Shown here: one piece after another, positions 13,612 through 13,613 of the stretch
How positions within the stretch are numbered: position 1 is the stretch's first letter
How the letters are laid out: each line of letters opens with the position of its first letter
DNA from: Acidimicrobiia bacterium
GTDB lineage: Bacteria; Actinomycetota; Acidimicrobiia; Spongiisociales; UBA5794
Reading direction: 5' to 3'
Assembly: GCA_030599515.1 (NCBI GenBank)
Contig: JAUVNV010000039.1
Coordinates: forward strand, 1 to 13,613
DNA length: 13,613 bases
The notes under the pieces: generated by a model
Told to the model about the DNA's origin: nothing
What the model saw: the letters and a program-made list of their open reading frames with translations, nothing else
The model's database searches: none
Translations under genes and position numbers: made by a program

Positions 13612-13613
13612 CA

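Noticed and set aside
1..13613. CRISPR arrays, tRNA or rRNA genes, transposases
   Set aside because: None seen. The repeat at 1-120 is coding and has no spacers, and no cloverleaf or transposase motif was noticed.

Overview
This is a GC-rich window from an actinobacterium, probably the Acidimicrobiia or a neighbouring deep lineage. The assignment is inferred from the Pup-proteasome locus, a DivIVA-type protein, frequent GTG/TTG starts and ATGA gene overlaps; no rRNA or other phylogenetic marker is present.

Left part (1-4739). The window opens inside a membrane-anchored protein with an extracellular TTQAPD tandem repeat. Convergent to it on the minus strand is a two-gene unit: a CREST/ceramidase-like membrane hydrolase and a threonine dehydratase that overlap by 4 bp through a TTG start. 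Divergent from these is a DivIVA-domain coiled-coil protein with a clear promoter, followed by an inner-membrane-anchored OmpA-like peptidoglycan-binding protein and a 40-aa single-pass membrane protein that abuts it. This stretch looks like cell-envelope and growth functions.

Middle part (4740-8056). A minus-strand MFS exporter is followed by a divergent plus-strand chain of small membrane proteins: a holin-X-like protein, a 65-aa single-pass protein, a 90-aa protein and a 33-aa single-pass protein. The chain runs by short overlaps into the tRNA m1A58 methyltransferase TrmI.

Right part (8057-13613). A ferredoxin points away from a tightly packed five-gene operon: proteasomal ATPase (arc/mpa), dop, pup (ending GGQ), prcB and prcA. 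Pup is deamidated by Dop, ligated to substrates by PafA (not in the window), recognised and unfolded by Arc/Mpa, and the substrate is degraded by the PrcAB 20S core. The trmI-arc-dop-pup-prcB-prcA order matches the known actinobacterial locus.

The most unusual signals are non-coding. A 111-bp sequence occurs twice with perfect identity in opposite orientation (4792-4902 and 13501-13611). Each copy lies just downstream of a gene end (the MFS gene and prcA) in the same orientation relative to that gene. A second family of short GTACTCAGTAC-like repeats sits at three gene 3' ends and supplies the stop codons of the MFS gene and trmI. There are also candidate operators before divIVA and arc, and PrcB has Ala instead of Gly before its catalytic threonine. 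No new multi-gene defence or metabolic system is evident.
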